Of a DNA stretch of 64,000 nt, positions 21,829 to 34,011 are shown one piece after another. A program made the position numbers and the translations under genes. Every line of letters begins with the position of its first letter. Within the stretch, counting starts at the first letter, position 1. The notes below the pieces were generated by a model that was given only the letters and a program-made list of their open reading frames with translations, made no database searches and had not been told where the DNA came from. This stretch comes from Lojkania enalia (taxonomy: Eukaryota; Ascomycota; Dothideomycetes; Pleosporales), in NCBI GenBank assembly GCA_010094045.1, contig ML986633.1, positions 186,722 through 250,721 of the forward strand, in the 5' to 3' direction.

Positions 21829-24800
21829 GTATTCACTCCAAAGCATTAGTATTGATTGCCAATGATACACCTTACTGTCCTGCAACATCAATTGTAGACT
21901 TACGCGTGATGACGACAAAAAAACATTTCCTAATATTGCACCCCATAGATGTTACTTAATTCTTCGTATGAGTAACGTCACTGCCCATTACAATCCAAAC
22001 GGTCTGCGCGGGGACCGGCGCAAGTGAAACATTCTGGTAAGTTCTAAGAATTGACCGTGGAAGGTTCCAGACATGGCGACCGCCAATCTGTCTATTCTTG
22101 TGGTGTTTGCTGTATTCACGTGGTGCGGCGCTAGGAGTCCGGCATGGTCCTTTGTCTGCCAGCATCTTGGCAGACTACTAGCGCCCTCCTAGAAGGTTAT
22201 ACTAGGCTTCCCGTCAGCCTGCAGTAAATTTTTCTACCCTGCACGCCAACCACAACCCAATACACCTTGTGGATGTCTTCACCACTCAACGTCGTGGTGG
22301 CCTCTACCACCGTACCTCCTTTTCATGATCATTTCTAATCGACCTTACCACCTTCACTTCATGTGGAGCTCAGCAAGCCACAGTCGCCGACACCAAATTT
22401 CAGCCTCACTCGAATTGATGTGGGCAACCAACCACCAGCATATCAACAACATCCTACTCAACAGCAAGACTCTTGCTTCACCCTTTCCATGACCGCCACT
22501 AAAAGGTTTCCAGCACTGCATAACCACATGCGATTTGCAACGTCGCAACACCAAATCAAACACCAGCAAGTATATCACTCACCTAGCCACCATCTATCCT
22601 CCGCTGATGCACTTCAGAATTAAAATTATCTACCTCATTTGACTCTGCCGGGGTCATAGCATGTCCTATCTGGCAGTGGCTCTAAGTCCTCACTCACATT
22701 ATTGGTGTGTGCCGTTCGTTGCAGTAGGTCTACATGCCGGACTTACATAAGCCGTAAGCGCGTGTGCGGAAGGTCCAAGTATAGGATGGGCGTGCTTGAA
22801 CCCCGATGTGAAGGACGAAATGTTAAAGGCAGTCCGTGTTTTAGGTTAGTTGTGAGTATGGTCATGAGTGCGTATCCCGGTCTCAAAGTTGTAGTAGTAT
22901 GGTCTTCAGACATACCTAAGGGTATGAGGGATCTTCCCGATAATGCAAACAAACGACCATCACATCGAAACAGTTTGATGGTATCATCAAACAGTTATCA
23001 AAACAATAAGACACATTCCCGTAATCGATATCGCATGTTACTCGCTCAACCTTCTTAACATTGGGTGACCGTCTCTTGCATGAATTGCGACGCAACAGAT
23101 ATTAAGTTGTAGCTCACGTCAACCTGCCTAGACGACACTTTCGGCGGTTTTGCATGGCCTCCTTATTAGCATCACTTTAGTTCCCATCAGTCTCTTCCTG
23201 TGCCTCGTTTCAATCAACCTCTGTAGGCTCTACCGACGTGTCAGGGAGATTGAGGTACGTATCGCTTCACGAGTCTAACACAATCGAGGAAGGACCGGCC
23301 ATATACTATTCGGCTCGGATATTTTCCAGTATCATAACGGGATACAGCACGATGTCGCGGCTTCGTGTCTTTATATTCACACTATTTTGACAGCGTCAAA
23401 TGTTTCACGCCTCTGCCGTTCTCCGCGTACGTTCTGGGCAAAATCCTTCTGGGCCCAGTCTAAATGCCTCTGGACGAGGAAGTCGGAAAACATACTCGAA
23501 CGAAGAATATTGCGTTCCCTCGTTTCGACCACGGACATTAATATGCAAGCCCGGCGGTCAACAGTCACAAGGTGCGTCTCCATTCTTCAAGCCCGGCTTC
23601 CACATCTATCATAGACCGAGATGCGCATGGAATCTCGGCCCCGCATTAACGGACTTATCAATTGAGATCCTCGGGCGCGGAAATTGTTGCGAAGATGATT
23701 CTGGTTTTCGCATGGCGCTACTCTAGGGCTCAGTGGGAAGAGTTTGTCAATCGCCAATATTTTCAGTGCCAAATTCTATTGACGCGGGGCGAGATATCAG
23801 TATGCGATAGAGCAATGATTGTTATGCAAGCTTCCAACGAGTGCTCATGGTGTGAAGACTCCTAAGTCGCTAAGCTGGTGTTCTTGCACAAGATTAGTGC
23901 AAAATCTGGACACATTTTCCCACTCATGGTTCAAAGTTCGATAATTACTATAAGTAGGGAGCACATTCAAGACGATGAAGACGAAGCGCTTGACGGTTAT
24001 AATGGCGGCTGGATGATCAGAAAATTGCGAAGACATCACTCCAAGCATTCGCAAAATTAACCTCGTTATGTGTTATGCTAAAAGTAAGATTTCAGTTCTT
24101 GGTTCCAACAAGCAACGATTTTCTCGAAATTGTGCTTCTTTCCCAGCCGATCTTAAACATAGTGATGATAGCGGCGCTTATCCGTCATATCTAATACAAC
24201 AAGACCGCATATCTAGTGAGTCATTATCAAAGACTGCATTGCTGACGAACGGGGCCTGATTACCAATGCTGGACGTCACAGTTCATCGATTGGCGGATAC
24301 GTTTCCGATTTCAGTATAGTACTTTGGGGTTCACGATGCTCCGCAAGGGGATGACAAGGGATATGCAGCACGATTGTTGAGCGAGGATCAGGGGTTAATG
24401 ATCGCATTCCTCGCGAATTCATAGTGTATTGGTAATAGACGTTACTGCTTTGCGAGATGTCTCCGAAGAGGCCGGTTCTTGGCTTTGTTGATGTCGCTGG
24501 GTAGGAAGAACTATCAGCATGGCGGCGGACATTCTCTAAGTTTGCAGGCAAAGAAACGTCCCAAGGTTTCAATTCCCGAGCGAAGGGCGCCAAGGTCGAA
24601 ATAGAGGAGGGAGGGCGGCTTAGCAAAGTGGCTACATTCCTCTACAGTCGCAACATAATTTGTCAATCAAGCGTCCATCATACTCAGCTAACGCAGGAAC
24701 CAGGAGACGTCCTCTGATTTCTGAAAAGCTCATCGAAAACCCATGATTTCCTATCTCTGACTCAAACTCCGGAAATATCCCACGGACGTACGCCGTCAAA

Positions 24801-24964
24801 GAAACAAGCTCAAGCTAGCCGCAACCAAGTAAATGTCGGCACGGCCCAGTGCCAACCCCTGCATTCCCCGCGCATACTACACACCACCAAGATAAAGAGC
24901 CCCAACTTCTCGCCCACACTCAGCTCATTCCCACCTCGCCTCCCGTCTTGCCAATGCCTTGCTC
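21829..24964. other. 3.1 kb without a supportable gene
   Basis: Only short open frames occur (for example 22702-23058 + and 24276-24626 -), without family patterns or splice continuity. The second one, 116 codons with repeated Ser/Pro, could be a remnant. Confidence 0.5.
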
Positions 24965-26066
24965 ATGACCCTCATATACTCCAACGTGGCGCTTCCAATG
25001 AAGGGCCGCCTCCTCAATTGCCTGCCCTCCATCCGCTGGATCCCGCACGACATCCCCGCGCAATCCGACTCGTCTTCACATGCTACTTCGCATTCCCACT
25101 CCCTCTTCTCCTCGGCCCGCAAAGGCAAGAAGGGAAAGAACCCGCAGCCCCCGCTCCACCGTCGCAAGTCCGCACTCAGCATCACGAGCGCACAGGACCC
25201 GGAACTCGATGCGAGGACTGATTTACAGGCCCAGAGCCGCTTTTTCAGCGCCTTGCCCTACGAGATTCGGGTCATGGTTTACGAGCTTGTGATGGGGTGC
25301 GAGACGGTTCATTTGACGCTAGGATCGAAGGGAAGGTTTGGGCATTTTGTATGTCCGGAGGGGGAGGCGAGGGAGGGTTGTGGGTGTCGCGTGCTTGTTG
25401 GTGGAGGCCGGGAGATGAGGCTGGGAGGGTGGATGGTTGGTGTGTTGCGCGTTTGTAGACGGATGTATGTATTTTTCTTCATATCTCGGAATTCTACTTT
25501 CGTTCTACTCTATTCAAATTTTGGTGTGGGCGTGCACCGCCAAATCGGATTGGCTAAGATGGAATGCTTTTTTGAGTGATGCTAACAAAAGAAGGTATAC
25601 GGAAGCTGTCCCCCACCTCTACAAACCGCATACCTTCTCCCTCCTCCATCCTACCCATCTCCTCTACCTCCCCGCCCGCATCCCCGTAGCCCGCTTAAAC
25701 AACATCCGTAGACTCCACCTCCGCTGGACTATCCGAGCTCTCCCGCTCCTCCGCCGCGGCCCCCACAAAAAATTGGCATATCCTGAAGATACAACGAACT
25801 GGCAGCGTGGCTGGAATATACTTGCGCACATGAAGGGCCTGCGAGACCTGCGCGTCGTGTTGATAGATCCAAGCAGGAATGCGATGTGGGAGACGCATTG
25901 GCTGGAGTTGGAAGGCGACTTGCTGGAGTGCGTGAAGGCAGTGCGGCAGACGAGGTGGTTCGAATTGGCGTTGCCGTATGAGAGTTGTAGTACGGATTGG
26001 GATTTGGGCGGCGGGGTGGTGCTTAGAAAGCCTGAGGGTGATGTTGAGGAGGATCAGATGGGGTGA
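24965..26066 (+). CDS. 2EXR/F-box-like domain protein (paralogue 3)
   Basis: Two exons, 24965-25464 and 25595-26066, give 323 aa. The 130-bp intron has donor GTATGT, a GCTAAC branch site and an AAG acceptor. It sits at exactly the same codon position as in paralogue 1 (CRR-AT|G-YTEAV). The 2EXR core is FFSALPYEIRVMVYELVMGCETVHLTL at about residues 86-112. HMKGLRDLRVVL and ECVKAVRQTRWFELALP follow, matching paralogue 1. The N-terminus is basic and Ser-rich and may be disordered. The chosen ATG is the first in frame, and later ones (MKGRL) are possible. Base composition is clearly more GC-rich than in paralogues 1 and 2, so this is the copy most likely to be functional. Confidence 0.75.
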
Positions 26067-26900
26067 ATTAAAAACATCCCGACTGGCGTTTTGGAAATTT
26101 GGAGTCGCGTAGGGTGCATGGGTAGTATTTGAGATGGGAGATGGTGTGTTAGGGAACAGCCGTGTGGGAATCCCTATCATGCGGGTCACCAGTCGGACCA
26201 CCCAACTAAAGACTGTTGATCCAACGCCATTTTTCTGGACAGGATTGAGGGCTGTATGTTAGTACTGCAGGATGTATATACCCCTTTACGTAATCTATAT
26301 TGCGAACCGTATTCTCTGGCGTTAAAACTTAAGAACTTTTTTTTTTTGCTACTTGTTATGTGTGAATAAATCGGTCTATAATACGTTTGCGGAGCCGAAG
26401 TGGCAAAATAGTTGTAGATCAAAGCACATATTAATTTTTAGCTGATGTGGAGGACTTAGCTAGTAGAGGCAGCTTATTGATTGGATGCAGTTGCAGTAGC
26501 CTAGTGTTTTGGTCGATAGCATGCTATTATGGGGTGTAAGGCAATTAGATGCCTAATAGAAGCTATAATACATGATGGCTATAGGATACTAGCGAAAACA
26601 GATGAACGAAAAAGCTAGGCCCAACCGTACGTTCGCTTCGTCATGGTTGCGAAGGGAAAGGAAATACATATAAGAACCTTGTGCGCCGAACGCCAATTGA
26701 TTAGAATTGATTGGGCTCAATGTGTGATTTCCCAATGCTCTCAGGGTCTTCTTTTTCTCCAAGAGACTCCAACACGATTTGGCCATGAAAGATTGTGACT
26801 TGATCTAGATTTAGAAGCGGCTGGCGTTGCAGAAGGACTGCCTAGATCTCTTCAGTCGCTTTCTTCACATTAGAGATTTTGATATAACCCGTATAGGCCG
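26067..26900. other. Intergenic, AT-rich, no gene seen
   Basis: It contains a T11 run near 26338. Nothing coding is supported. Confidence 0.5.
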
Positions 26901-27480
26901 TGAAATGATCACACTACACTATCGTTCATTCTGGTACAAATGGCCACTACCGACAATAGTCGAGCAGCCTTGGAAGATAGTGGAAGCCATATAGGTGCTT
27001 CTCTATGAAATAATCCTAGGTCTAATATAGCAATCTTTAATAACCAATCCGCGAACTAGCACGAGGTAGAATTGCGTGATCATACCCAGCGGATAGGTTG
27101 TGAAGCTACGGAGGTGCAATGTCATGATAGAGAAGCCGAATGTGCTAGTAGTCTAGAATATCGACCTAGTCTCATTGTAGAATTGCTTTGAGATGACAGG
27201 TATCAGGAGAGCAAAATTATCAACCTTCATCTCATGGAATAGATGATGGTTGCAGCGGGAGGAGTCAATATTGTCAGCTCGATCCAGATTCGATGGCCTT
27301 TCCAAGTCCAATTTTTCAGTCTGCTATTCCGACGTGTTCTTTTCGGAAGCTCCTGGGGGATTTTGCTCGTGGAGCTCATTGTCCAGCATCTCCTAGCACC
27401 CATCAACGACTGGAATATCTTTTTCTGTTGAGCCGCCGAAGGTTGTTCCGGGTACCCGAGTCTCGTCTTCAAATGCATGT
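26900..27480 (-). pseudogene. Decayed F-box/2EXR-like fragment
   Basis: On the minus strand the segment near 27220-27130 reads ALLIPVISKQFYNETRSIF, stop, TTSTFGF. That is the pattern of the fungal LLxVCKQIYNETRSILYxTNTFGF motif, with a TAG replacing one codon. Sequence on either side stays in frame for only short stretches and contains several stops. I infer an old remnant of the same broad family as the three 2EXR genes. Confidence 0.35.
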
Positions 27481-27984
27481 GTCCAGATGAGTTCACAGAT
27501 TTCGCCCGGGAGGAATAACAAAGGGGATTCCGCTGCTTTGCATTGAGTGCTTCGTCATGCCAGCGATTCTGTAAGGGAGAATTTGACGTACACGATAGCG
27601 ATTATCCTGTACCCACATTTCAGAAGTTTGTTCAGACTTTTCTTGTTTACTCGCTGTCTTTGATATCTTAGCTCGCTTTTTTGTCCATTTCTCCGTCCGT
27701 TCAGTGCGGGAATGCTTGCTTCGGTATTCAATTGATGTGACTACGTTGGATGGGCCTCCTTCAAGAGATAAGATTGGGAAGCAAGAAGAATCGCAAGAGG
27801 GAGATCGCAAACGTGTTTTTTGGTGATGGGAAATTATAGTGCTACACCCACGGAGCAGGAAGTAAGCTAATGCACGTATATGTTTGCCTTGTTGGCCATG
27901 TTGTGGTACATACTCTTGAAGGAGTATCCTTAACACGTAAGATAAGTAAGTGTTTTATAATAAGGAATACCAGCTACAGTGAAT

Positions 27985-30900
27985 TCATGTCCCTCGGATA
28001 TGTGACCTAATCAAATCTGCAACAGCATCATGACCTTCCTTCAACGACACTTCTATCGCTTCACCATACCTCTGTTCAGGTGTGTCAAGAACCTCTAAGG
28101 CATTCAGAAGCATCTGGACAAGATCAATCCTTCCATGCTTAGCCGCACCAACCAGTGCTGTTCCTCCATGTAGCAGGGCGCCCTCTGCGTCTGGGTTAGC
28201 TCCAGCACGAAGGAGGATAGATGCAGTTCCGACATAGCCATGGATGGCTGCTAGCTGCAAAGCAGTCGCTCCCGCATCCTGACTTGGAGGTGCATTAACG
28301 TTCGCCCCAAGAGCTATGAGATGCTCTACAAGCTCTATATCCCCCCTTTCAACTGCTGCTTGAAGTGGCGTTCTCCCGAAAATGCCGGCTGCTGGTACAT
28401 TTACGTTTACGCCTACGTTGATAAGACAATTAATTAACTCTCTGGTACCTTCGAGCACGGCTACTTCAAGAAGAGAGCCTATGCATTCGCAGCTCCTGGT
28501 CTTTGACCAGTAAGGGAAATGGGCGTGTCGACTCTTTGTATCTGCGCCTGCATTAAGCAGCAACTGGCTTATCTCGATGTTCGAAGCTGCAATAGCCGCT
28601 TGGATTGGAAGCAGATAGTAAGATCTCCCCGAATCATTTCTAACTTGAGCTGGAAGATTGACATCCGCCTTTGCATCTAAAAGGAGTCGGACCAGTCTTA
28701 CGTCTTCTTGATCCACTGCTGTAAGAAGTAGCGTTCCCAAGTAATCGCAGTTCCGACGTTGAAGAAAGTACGCTCCGGGTGAGTCCACACCGGCGCCGGC
28801 TTCAATGGTCAGTTTCACCAACTCATACTTGTTTGTTTTCATTGCAGATTCCAATAATATCGTTCCAAAGGGTCGGGCCAAGTCTACACGGGCTCCCGCT
28901 TTTACTAGCAATTGAGCAGCATGTGTTTTGCCTTGACGAACAGCAAGTTGGAAGGGGGTTTCTTGCGAAGATGATGATTCCCCGTAAGTCGGCACAAAAC
29001 TGGCCAAATTTGGGTTGGCAAAATTGCTTAAAAGGAGTGCAATTAGGACGGTGTCGGAATTACTGACTGCTTCGTAGAGAGGACTTCCATAAGAGGCTAG
29101 AGGCGAAATCGCGTTTACGTTGGCGCCATATTCCAATAAGGTTTTGACAACATTGATGTGGGAATTCCTTGCTACTAATAGTGAAGTACTTGTTGATGAT
29201 CGGGGAGCACTCGTTATTGCTTGGGGAGTACTCCGTACTGCCGTTTGGAGAGCAGTTCCACGATGATCGTCCATCCCAGCATTGATATCCGCGCCTAAAT
29301 CGAGGAGCAGCTGGACAATTTCGGTATTTCCCATTTCCGCTGCGGTTTGTAGTGGGCTTTGGTTTGGATGGGCTAGACCTTGAAGAGAATCGACTTGTGC
29401 GCCAGCTTGTAGTAGCAGCATCACCAGACTAAGATTGCCATTTCGAATTGCCAGTTGTAAGGGGCTGACATGGATTGTCTTTAGACCTCCAATAAAATTA
29501 GCTTGGCTACCAGCTCGTAGGAGGAGTCGCGTCATCTCGAGGTTTCCGTCGGAAATTGCCATTTGGAGAGATGTTTTGAAACGATATCCACAGGCCGGAG
29601 CGTTAACATCCGCGTTATAAGCCAGAAGAAACTCTACCATATGATAGTCTCCCAGACCAACAGCTTCTTGGAGAGCGTCCCCGCAATTTTGACCTCCAGG
29701 CGCGTTGACCCAGGCACCAGCATCTAGTAGGCGAGCCGTCAGGTAACGGTTCCCTTTCCGAACCGCTTCCTGCAGTACCGTGCCGCTTGCTTTATTGGTA
29801 GGCCATGAGTTCACGTGCACACCAAAATTTAAGAGACGCTCGAATAATTCTATATCACCTAACTGTATTACGGTATGAAGGGCGGACACGCCGGAAGCTG
29901 TTGTAATAGTTGGATTGGTACCAAGTACCAAACGGATTATTGATCCATTCCCAGTCTTTGCGGCAAGCTCAAGGGTAGTGATTGGATTTTCACCTAAAAA
30001 TGCCGTGCGACTGGTATCCGCACCAGCCGTGATAAGGAGTTGAGCTACTCGATACTTGGAGCTTTGTATGGCTAGATGAAGCGCAGTCCCTTTATAAGAG
30101 CCCCCGAAGTAATATGAACACATTTCATTGACTCACGCTCCGGCTCCAATTAACAGTTGAACAAGTCGTAAATTCCCTTGGAGGACCGCCAGTATCAGGT
30201 CGGACGTGGGTATTTGTATGTCGCAATTCGCACCGCAGCGTAGCAAAAGCTGCACCAGTTCTGCATTCTCGCGGTGGATTGCTTCATTCAATGCATTCCC
30301 GAGATAAGTATGATCTTCTTCTTGAGGGGTTTCAGGTGGATTTACGGCTGCGCCGGCTTCAATGAGGATAGTTGCAAGATCTAAATAACCCCTGCTTGCA
30401 GCAACTTTCAGAGCCCCTACGTGGACCATCGGGGAAGCACCTACGTCAGCACCTCTTTCAAGCAGCATTTCAATAAGTTTTTGATTGCCATTTCGAATCG
30501 CAGCCTGTAGGGGTGTTCCAGTAGGATGGTTATCAGTTTGCGGGGCATTAACATCTGCGCCAGACTCTATGAGAAGCCTGACCAATGAGGTATTGCCCCG
30601 TTTCGTAGCTATTTGAATGGCTGTTACGATCGGACTTCGAGCTTGAGCGTTGACGTTTGCGCCAGGCTGGAGAAGGAGTTGAATTGATTCAATATGGCCC
30701 TTTTTAACCGCTTCTAGGAGTGCGGTTGTGGATGAACTAGATGCTCTGGCATTGACATCCGCGCCAAATTGGATGAGCAGCTTGACCATGCTTATGTTGC
30801 ATTCTTTGACAGCTGTTTGTAGCGCTGTACATAAAGCTCCAATAGATTGAGCATCAACATCTGCACCCGCCTCGATAAGCGTCTCAACTAGTTCTATCTT

Positions 30901-32282
30901 TCCCCTCATGATTGCTCGCTGAATAAGGGTCAGAGACTTGTCAGCACTGATCATGTCTGCGCCGGCTTTAACCAAGAGCCGGGTTATCTGGGTGTTACGT
31001 CGATCAATGGCTTCTTGAAGAAATCGGGATGCGTCAATGGCAGATGCCCCGATCAATGCTCCGACCTCTATGAGTAGCTTAACTATTTCTAAATTCTCCT
31101 GCACGATAGCGATATGAAGTGGTAGATGGGTGCTAGCAGTCATGTTGAAATCGGTGCCTAGTTCGATTAATCGGCGGGTCAATTCGATATTTCCCTGTCG
31201 GATGGCTTCTTCAAGCGCGGATACTCCTCCTTGTCCATGAACATTAGCTCCAGCTCTTAAAAGGCGCTCTGCCAGATCCATATCCTTCTGGCATACAGCA
31301 GTAGCCAAGGGCACTCCAGTATCCTGTCCCCAGGCATCGAGGAATACGCCAGCATCGAGTAGAGCTTCAATAATTGTCGTCTTTTTCGCTTTAATTGCAG
31401 CTATAGATAGCTTCTTCGAAAATATCCTCGTAGTTGGTGTCCTGATGTGTAATAAAGCTCTGAGCAGGCCTCTATCTCCAGGGCCATCCAAGATATCGAG
31501 CATATCCGATGGAATTTCCATTAAATTATTCGAAATTAAGTACAGTAATGTTTCAAAATATGATGGAGCCGATCCTAGAATGTCATTAGTTGGCAAGCAA
31601 CCTTCATATTGGCTCGGTACAGGGGCAATCGATGCGAAATGGCGTTCGTGTGAAGAGACAAAGTTCATATTACTCCCTATTCTGACATTAGCAAGCGAAG
31701 AGGGATGGGTTGGAGTCAACTATACTTATTGAGTCAAATTCAGTTTGAAAATAGAGCCAAGGCAAGTTTCTTAATAGGTCAGGGGCTATTGGCGAAGAAG
31801 GTGGTGTAAATATTAACACTTCTTCGGGGAGCTCTGGATTGTGCAATAATGCACATCAGTGACATCTACTAAGGCTTTGACAATCTAGAGCATACCTCGA
31901 GCAAGTCCACTATGCCAATGAGGCATCCGATATCGGGCAATCTTTTTGCGAAGTTTCTCATTGGAAACCGGTCTCCCATCGATATGTACCGTGCTCTCCT
32001 TGTGGTTCTTTTCTCGGTTTGTTACAATACTTGCCAATGCAGTCCATAGTGTGTGTCGTTGATTCTTACGAAACTCGTCGCCCCATTTCTTGAACTTGCT
32101 TTCATACGTTTTCTTCCTACTCCACATTAGACTTCACGTGGCATCTTCCATTAGAATGTGTAATACTTTTTATCAAATTGATGTTTATCTCTCATAAGCG
32201 CAACGACATCTTCTAGCTTCAAGCCCTCGACAATATAGTATTGCCAGATGGTTGGCTTGTATACATCCCATTGGTCCTGCAT
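27985..32282 (-). pseudogene. Clr5-domain ankyrin-repeat protein, interrupted by one in-frame TGA
   Basis: Exons 32282-32167, 32116-31896, 31833-31726 and 31676-27985 join in frame to 1,378 codons. Exons 1-2 encode a Clr5 domain (MQDQWDVYKPTIWQYYIVEG, then KTYESKFKKWGDEFRKN). The rest is a long array of roughly thirty ankyrin repeats of the form TALQxAVxxGNxxLVxLLLxxGADVNA. A single TGA at 30133-30135 separates codons for GAGA and VNEM, exactly where the repeats normally have GAxVN. The frame is otherwise open for 2.1 kb on its 3' side and 1.5 kb on its 5' side. The TGA lies inside GTGAGT, a good splice donor, but acceptors that keep the frame would delete part of a repeat. It could be a recent nonsense allele, a sequencing error, or two proteins of 512 and 712 aa. 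Such proteins probably act through protein-protein contacts, function unknown. Confidence 0.75.
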
Positions 32283-33257
32283 CTTACATTTTACTTCCCT
32301 AGGATTGATAGTGTGAGGACCCAGTTGGTCTAGAAACTAATGTGAATGTGATACAATCAAGGCAATAAACTTATGAGTTGCTTAGTTCTGTCACCGCCAG
32401 TGCCAAAATTAGTTCAATCCGTACAGACAAAACTAATCCGTTGTAATTGAATATATCGTGAAGAGACGTTCGCAGTGTGGAGAAAATATCGTGAGCCCTC
32501 TTGCTTAAGGATGAATGACGCATGATGCTTAAAAATTTGGCATTTGGGATAGGGAGTAACATAATCGACAAGTTTAAAAATGAGACGTTAGGGTTAGCCG
32601 ACAAAGCGGCGGGGAGGTTGGGGTGACGTGGACAGGTAGGCTGATTGGCTTTTGCCAAAACCCTCCCTTAGCCTGATTGGTGTATTCCGAAACCCTCGCC
32701 AAGTTACAAAGCTTCTACTAGCTTCATGCACAGCTTACCCTGGCGAACACGGCCTGTGAGTGATCATATGAATAGGATTGGTTATTACCAAAATCCTCAG
32801 ATCTTATCAGCGTTCACCGGTCCAAGTTGACGCTATGCGCCAAGTCGTTTATGGCACATATCCGTGCGGAGAGAGCAACCTCGTATTCTCTGAATTACTG
32901 TGCACCAAACCCCTCGCAGTTTATTATTGGTTGGTTGGAAAGTTCTACCGGGCTGTAGCCAGACGTCCTTGAACAATTACTAAAACCCTCAGTCAGATCC
33001 AGAGCCGAGAGTTGAGCAACTCAGTTCATCCCGCATATACCTTGGAAATGAGGCAAAGAAATGTCACAACTATTGGATATTTAAACACCTTCTCAGGGAA
33101 CTTTTACATCGGATGGTGCGATAATCTTGTACTTGTTGTTTATCAGGAGGTGCACCAAGGCTATCGAACCCTTCTTCGTTTGTTTAGAGTATTTATCTAG
33201 GCTTTTATTCCCATCTAGTACTTTCACAGTCTTTTTCAATCTTTCATCTCATCCATC
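32283..33257. other. Intergenic, nothing seen
   Basis: No supported gene. It presumably contains the promoters of the Clr5-ankyrin gene and of the small membrane protein. Confidence 0.5.
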
Positions 33258-33434
33258 ATGCGCATATCTATTGAGGCCCTTGTCGGAGTCATTGGCCTCT
33301 TTGTAGCTCTTCCACCCACCCTCCTTATCCTCTGGGCATGGCTACGACGTAGGAACTCGGGCCACGCAGACTTACACCACCATTCACATGAGTTAAGGTA
33401 CTCGTGCCAATCAGCAGCTCATTACTTCTTATAG
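33258..33434 (+). CDS. Small single-span membrane protein, copy 1
   Basis: 58 aa from the ATG at 33258 if read without splicing. Residues 6-28 (EALVGVIGLFVALPPTLLIL) form one hydrophobic segment, followed by WAWLRRRN, a basic stop-transfer end, and a His-rich tail ending ELRYS. The protein at 35490-35687 has the same first 30 residues with conservative changes. In both, the ELR codons are followed at AG|GTAC by a possible intron donor, so the true C-terminus may be spliced. The conserved block with substitutions suggests real coding sequence. No function is recognised. Confidence 0.5.
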   Translation: MRISIEALVGVIGLFVALPPTLLILWAWLRRRNSGHADLHHHSHELRYSCQSAAHYFL

Positions 33435-33870
33435 GCTGACTACCTTACACAGAATACTCTTATATTGAAGCATGGAATTAGCGCTTTACCATTCTATAAT
33501 ATCATTGCTATATATCACTTTGCATAGTTGGGGTTTATTGTCAATTCTTTTAGAGGTTATTCCAACTCGCATCGAATGCGTATATCTCCAACAATTCTCG
33601 TTGATAGGCAGAATTAAATCAATATCCCTGTTCATTTATATCATGTCGAGAATAAGACGATGGGCTTTAAAACTCAGAAGTAGTTCGTCTGAATCTACCA
33701 AGTTATCTCTTTGTCTCCATTTTGTACATCATCCTTTACACAACCCGAAGATCTGCGTAGCGATATAAAATACTGAAATAATAGACAGTTATCTTTTTTT
33801 CTGACTTCTCAGTATTCAGTCCGTTAATTCTAGAGCCTGACTGCTACTCTCCGCTTTATTCATTTATAAG

Positions 33871-34011
33871 TGTAAGGTTATAAGAATAGCACGATCCTTA
33901 TTGAGGACTAGTCCGGATATAATACGTAGGACAGACAGCATAAGTAGCCTTGATCCTCCATAGGTACGAGTCAACACAATTTTTCCTCCTTATCCGCTCC
34001 GATACTTTACA
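33871..34011 (+). repeat. Solo LTR, family L3, copy 2
   Basis: 141 bp, from TGTAAGGTTA to ATACTTTACA. It has the same internal layout as the other L3 copies, with AGCATAAGTAGCC in place of the TATA box. Flanking 5-mers (ATAAG and ACGAG) agree at only three positions, so it looks old. Confidence 0.6.

Noticed and set aside
24276..24626. 116-codon frame on the - strand, Ser/Pro-rich
   Set aside because: It has no family pattern, signal or splice continuity, and may be chance or an unrecognisable remnant.
30133..30200. An intron beginning GTGAGT across the TGA of the ankyrin gene
   Set aside because: Acceptors that keep the frame (66 or 84 bp away) would remove conserved helix residues of a repeat, and the nearest AG shifts the frame. 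It is not excluded without RNA data.
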